Shown here piece by piece: positions 25,556-28,798 of a stretch of DNA of 28,798 nt. Location: positions 1-28,798 of the forward strand of contig DASWQJ010000181.1 of assembly GCA_036403795.1 (NCBI GenBank), written 5' to 3'. The DNA comes from Stenotrophomonas_A sp036403795 (GTDB lineage: Bacteria; Pseudomonadota; Gammaproteobacteria; Xanthomonadales; Xanthomonadaceae). Position 1 is the first letter of the stretch. Each line of letters opens with the position of its first letter. The translations under genes and the position numbers were made by a program. The notes under the pieces were generated by a model. That model was not told the DNA's origin. It worked only from the letters and a program-made list of their open reading frames with translations, and ran no database searches.

Positions 25556-28147
25556 ATGTTGGAAGCCTATCGCCACCACGTCGCCGAACGTTCCGCGCTC
25601 GGTATCCCGCCGCTGCCGCTGAGCGCGCAGCAGACGGCCGAGGTCATCGAGCTGTTGAAGAACCCGCCTGCCGGTGAGGAAGCATTCCTCGTCGAGCTGA
25701 TTACCCATCGCGTGCCGGCCGGCGTGGACGATGCCGCCAAGGTCAAGGCTTCGTACCTGGCCGCCGTGGCCTTTGGCACCGAGAAGACGCCGCTGTTGAG
25801 CGCCCAGCGCGCCACCGAACTGCTCGGCACGATGCTGGGCGGCTACAACATCCATCCGTTGGTGGAGTTGCTGGACAACGTCGAACTGGGTCCGGTGGCA
25901 GCCGAGGGCCTGAAGCACACGCTGCTGGTGTTCGATGCTTTCCACGATGTGCAAGAGAAGGCTGAGAAGGGCAACGCGCATGCGCAGGCCGTGCTGAAGA
26001 GCTGGGCCGAGGCCGAGTGGTTCACCAGCAAGCCGGAAGTGCCGCAAAGCCTGACCGTCACCGTGTTCAAGGTGCCGGGCGAGACCAACACCGACGACCT
26101 GTCGCCGGCGCCGGACGCCACCACGCGCCCGGACATCCCGCTGCATGCGTTGGCGATGCTGAAGAACAAGCGGGATGACGCCGCTTTCGTACCAGAAGAA
26201 GACGGCAAGCGCGGTCCGATCCAGCAGATCCTGTCGCTGAAGGACAAGGGTCACCTGGTTGCCTATGTGGGCGACGTGGTGGGGACCGGTTCTTCGCGCA
26301 AGTCGGCCACCAACTCGGTGTTGTGGTTCACCGGGCAGGACATCCCGTTCATTCCGAACAAGCGCTTTGGCGGCGTGTGCCTGGGTTCGAAGATCGCGCC
26401 GATCTTCTACAACACCATGGAAGATGCTGGCGCGCTGCCGATCGAGCTGGACGTGTCGAGCATGGAGCACGGCGATGTCATCGAACTGCGTCCGTATGAC
26501 GGCAAGGCGTTGAAGAACGGGCAGGTGATCGCCGAATTCTCGCTCAAGAGCGACGTGCTGCTGGACGAAGTGCGCGCCGGTGGCCGTATCCCGCTGATCA
26601 TCGGCCGTGGCCTGACCGCCAAGGCACGCGAGGCATTGAAGTTGCCGGTGACCGAGCTGTTCCGCCTGCCGGTCAACCCGCCGGACACCGGCAAGGGTTT
26701 TTCGCTGGCGCAGAAGATGGTTGGCCGTGCCTGTGGCCTGGCCGAAGGCCAAGGCATGCGCCCGGGCACGTATTGCGAACCGAAGATGGCGTCGGTGGGC
26801 TCACAGGACACCACCGGTCCGATGACCCGCGACGAGCTGAAGGACCTGGCTTGCCTGGGCTTTTCTTCGGACCTGGTGATGCAGTCGTTCTGCCACACCG
26901 CGGCCTATCCCAAGCCGGTGGACGTGAAGACCCACCACACGCTGCCGGAATTCATCTCCACCCGTGGCGGCGTGTCGCTGCGCCCGGGCGATGGCGTGAT
27001 CCACAGCTGGCTCAACCGCATGTTGCTGCCCGACACGGTGGGCACCGGCGGTGACTCGCACACGCGTTTCCCGATCGGCATCTCGTTCCCGGCAGGTTCC
27101 GGGCTGGTGGCCTTTGCCGCCGCCACGGGCGTGATGCCGTTGGACATGCCTGAGTCGGTACTGGTGCGTTTCAAGGGCCGGATGCAGCCGGGCGTGACGC
27201 TGCGCGACCTGGTCAATGCGATCCCGTTGTATGCGATCAAGCAGGGTTTGTTGACCGTGGCCAAGCAGGGCAAGAAGAACATCTTCTCGGGCCGCATCCT
27301 GGAAATCGAGGGCTTGCCGGAGTTGAAGGTGGAGCAGGCGTTCGAGTTGTCGGACGCGTCGGCCGAGCGTTCGGCTGCCGGTTGCAGCGTGCAGCTCAGC
27401 AAGGAGCCGATCATCGAGTACCTCAACAGCAACATCACGCTGTTGAAGTGGATGATCGCCGAGGGCTATGCCGACGCGCGCACCCTGGGGCGCCGCATCA
27501 AGAAGATGGAAGAGTGGCTGGCCGATCCGCAGTTGCTCACGCCCGATGCCGATGCCGAGTACGCGGCCGTCATCGAGATCGACCTGGCCGACATCCATGA
27601 GCCGATCGTGGCGTGCCCGAACGATCCGGACGACGTCAAGACGCTGTCGGAGGTGGCCGGTGCACAGATCGATGAGGTGTTCATCGGTTCGTGCATGACC
27701 AACATCGGTCACTTCCGTGCGGCGGCCAAGCTGCTGGAAGGCAAGCGCGACATCCCGACGCGACTGTGGGTGGCACCGCCGACCAAGATGGATGCCTCGG
27801 AGCTGACCAAGGAAGGCCACTACGGCACCTTTGGCGCGGCCGGCGCGCGCATGGAAATGCCGGGCTGCTCGCTGTGCATGGGCAACCAGGCGCAGGCGCG
27901 CGAGGGCGCGACGGTGTTCTCGACCTCCACGCGCAACTTCCCGAATCGCTTGGGTCGCAACACCAACGTGTACCTGGGTTCGGCAGAGTTGGCGGCCATC
28001 TGCTCGCGACTGGGCCGCATTCCGACAAAGGCCGAATACATGGCCGACATCGGCGTGCTCAACAGCCAGGGCGACCAGATCTATCGTTACATGAACTTCG
28101 ATCAGATCCAGGATTATCAGGATGTGGCCGATACCGTGGCGGCGTGA
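25556..28147 (+). CDS. acnB: Bifunctional aconitate hydratase 2/2-methylisocitrate dehydratase AcnB
   Basis: AcnB is the main vegetative aconitase of the TCA cycle in many proteobacteria and can also act in the methylcitrate cycle; as an apoprotein it can bind RNA. The 863-aa length matches the family (E. coli 865). The N-terminal HEAT-like domain (MLEAYRHHVAERSALGIPPLPL) is specific to AcnB. The swivel domain with GTGSSRKSATNSV follows. Cluster cysteines lie in FIGSCMTNIGHF (about residue 713) and PGCSLCMGNQ (about 770 and 773). The ATG at 25556 has CCGGAG 8 bases upstream. A run of nine T lies just upstream of that. It may be transcribed partly from the vapBC promoter. A strong terminator follows. 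Confidence 0.97.
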   Translation: MLEAYRHHVAERSALGIPPLPLSAQQTAEVIELLKNPPAGEEAFLVELITHRVPAGVDDAAKVKASYLAAVAFGTEKTPLLSAQRATELLGTMLGGYNIHPLVELLDNVELGPVAAEGLKHTLLVFDAFHDVQEKAEKGNAHAQAVLKSWAEAEWFTSKPEVPQSLTVTVFKVPGETNTDDLSPAPDATTRPDIPLHALAMLKNKRDDAAFVPEEDGKRGPIQQILSLKDKGHLVAYVGDVVGTGSSRKSATNSVLWFTGQDIPFIPNKRFGGVCLGSKIAPIFYNTMEDAGALPIELDVSSMEHGDVIELRPYDGKALKNGQVIAEFSLKSDVLLDEVRAGGRIPLIIGRGLTAKAREALKLPVTELFRLPVNPPDTGKGFSLAQKMVGRACGLAEGQGMRPGTYCEPKMASVGSQDTTGPMTRDELKDLACLGFSSDLVMQSFCHTAAYPKPVDVKTHHTLPEFISTRGGVSLRPGDGVIHSWLNRMLLPDTVGTGGDSHTRFPIGISFPAGSGLVAFAAATGVMPLDMPESVLVRFKGRMQPGVTLRDLVNAIPLYAIKQGLLTVAKQGKKNIFSGRILEIEGLPELKVEQAFELSDASAERSAAGCSVQLSKEPIIEYLNSNITLLKWMIAEGYADARTLGRRIKKMEEWLADPQLLTPDADAEYAAVIEIDLADIHEPIVACPNDPDDVKTLSEVAGAQIDEVFIGSCMTNIGHFRAAAKLLEGKRDIPTRLWVAPPTKMDASELTKEGHYGTFGAAGARMEMPGCSLCMGNQAQAREGATVFSTSTRNFPNRLGRNTNVYLGSAELAAICSRLGRIPTKAEYMADIGVLNSQGDQIYRYMNFDQIQDYQDVADTVAA

Positions 28148-28167
28148 AGGCTACGGTGAGGTAACGG

Positions 28168-28195
28168 AAGCCCGGCGAAAGCCGGGTTTTTTTTG
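28168..28195 (+). terminator. Rho-independent terminator of acnB
   Basis: A GC-rich stem, GCCCGGC-GAAA-GCCGGGT, with a stable GAAA tetraloop is followed by a run of eight T (28187-28194). It lies 21 bases after the acnB stop. This is the clearest terminator in the window. Confidence 0.93.
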
Positions 28196-28314
28196 TCTTC
28201 TTCCCTATCCGGGGCGCCGGTGATCGCGGCTTGCGAGTTGGGTTTTTTGTTGGGGGCGCGGTGGGTTTGGCGGTTGGTTGTATTGGCTTACGGTGCGGGC
28301 CCCGAGCTTCCGGG

Positions 28315-28798
28315 ATGGTGGGGCGCGGTTCGAGCGGCCATCCATGGCCGCACTCACCGCACGTGGGCCAACCATTGCCCACAGACCCACCACCCCGCCA
28401 GCTCGGCGCATGGCGCTTTGAGTTTCCCACTTCGATATAGACGCGCCGGGGTGGGGGGAGGGGAAGAGCAGAGCCGAGCTCACGATTGCCTCGCAATCTG
28501 GCGCCTCACGGCTTCGACAACTTGATCGAAGTGCATGCCTGACAAGTCGCTTCAATGGTCGGGATGCCGCTCTTCCTGGCGCTCACGGCTTCGATGATTG
28601 ATCGAAGTGCGCCAATCACAGATCGCCTCAACGGTAGGGACGCCGCTCTTCCCTCCCCCTCCCCCGGCGCGTCTTGATCGAAGCCGTAACAACCACGCGC
28701 CTTGCGCCGTCCTGTCGGGGTGGTGGGTCAGTGGGCCATGGATGGCCCACGTGCGGTGAGTGCGGCCATGGATGGCCGCTCGAACCGCGACCCACCAT
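28315..28798. repeat. Long nested inverted-repeat element, reaches window end
   Basis: The outer arms, 28315-28397 and 28716-28798, are inverted copies of 83 bases with 4 mismatches. Inside them a second inverted pair (about 28433-28468 and 28646-28680) is G-rich or C-rich and includes ACGCGCCGG. The centre holds two direct copies of a 77-base unit (28501-28577 and 28578-28654), and the left inner part resembles a third copy in reverse. The arms carry repeated GGCCATGGATGGCC palindromes. Frames across the element look non-coding. It resembles a dispersed intergenic repeat or MITE-like element. Because the right arm ends exactly at the window edge, its true boundary is unknown. Confidence 0.85.
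28501..28654 (+). repeat. Two tandem imperfect copies of a 77-base unit
   Basis: Both copies read CTCACGGCTTCGA, then TGATCGAAGTGC, then a variable middle, then GCCGCTCTTCC. Each contains a small stem, CTTCGA/TCGAAG. The middles differ substantially, so the copies are not recent duplicates. They form the core of the larger inverted element. Confidence 0.8.

Noticed and set aside
28205..28555. Minus-strand 116-codon frame over the terminal repeat
   Set aside because: It crosses inverted and tandem repeats, has no domain, and reads like the spurious hypothetical proteins often called in such repeats.
28315..28798. CRISPR array for the repeated units after acnB
   Set aside because: The units are 77 bases, diverged, partly inverted and without regular unique spacers, and no cas gene is nearby.

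Overview
The window is high-GC DNA from a gammaproteobacterium of the Xanthomonadaceae (Lysobacter, Luteimonas, Xanthomonas, Stenotrophomonas group). The diagnostic feature is a complete rpf (regulation of pathogenicity factors) locus for DSF (diffusible signal factor, a cis-2-unsaturated fatty acid) cell-cell signalling. It sits in its usual setting: greA, rpfE and recJ on one side, prfB and lysS beside rpfG, and two aconitase genes beyond rpfB. No rpfH lies between rpfG and rpfC (they overlap), which resembles Stenotrophomonas/Lysobacter-type clusters more than X. campestris. The genus is inferred, not proven.

Layout. (1) 1-3128, plus strand: the 3' end of greA, rpfE and recJ, tightly packed with a GTGA overlap. 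(2) 3159-9225, minus strand, apparently accessory: a GMP-synthase-like amidotransferase whose catalytic Cys is Ser, an unrecognised 192-aa protein, a 1273-aa BvgS/EvgS-like hybrid kinase, and its LuxR/RcsB-type response regulator directly upstream. (3) 9778-11547, plus strand: aqpZ, a 56-aa two-helix membrane protein, and an OmpR-type regulator with a degenerate receiver and a hexanucleotide-repeat tail. (4) 11921-14658: prfB with the classical programmed +1 frameshift, and lysS. (5) 14795-20864: rpfG-rpfC facing rpfF and rpfB. (6) 20980-28147: a small lipoprotein, acnA (probable rpfA), a vapBC-type toxin-antitoxin pair, and acnB ending at a strong terminator. (7) 28315-28798: a long nested inverted repeat that runs to the window edge.

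How the genes work together. RpfF makes DSF and RpfB processes the related free fatty acids. RpfC senses DSF and phosphorylates RpfG, whose HD-GYP domain degrades cyclic di-GMP. Regions 2 and 3 lie between recJ and prfB and hold extra signalling proteins; two proteins there (the amidotransferase and the OmpR-type regulator) have lost residues their families normally need. The most unusual non-coding structures are the perfect 35-bp-arm inverted repeat between acnA and vapB, and the roughly 480-bp palindromic repeat element after acnB. I did not find a clearly new multi-gene system. The best candidates for new biology are the two pseudo-domains, the small membrane protein and the repeat elements.
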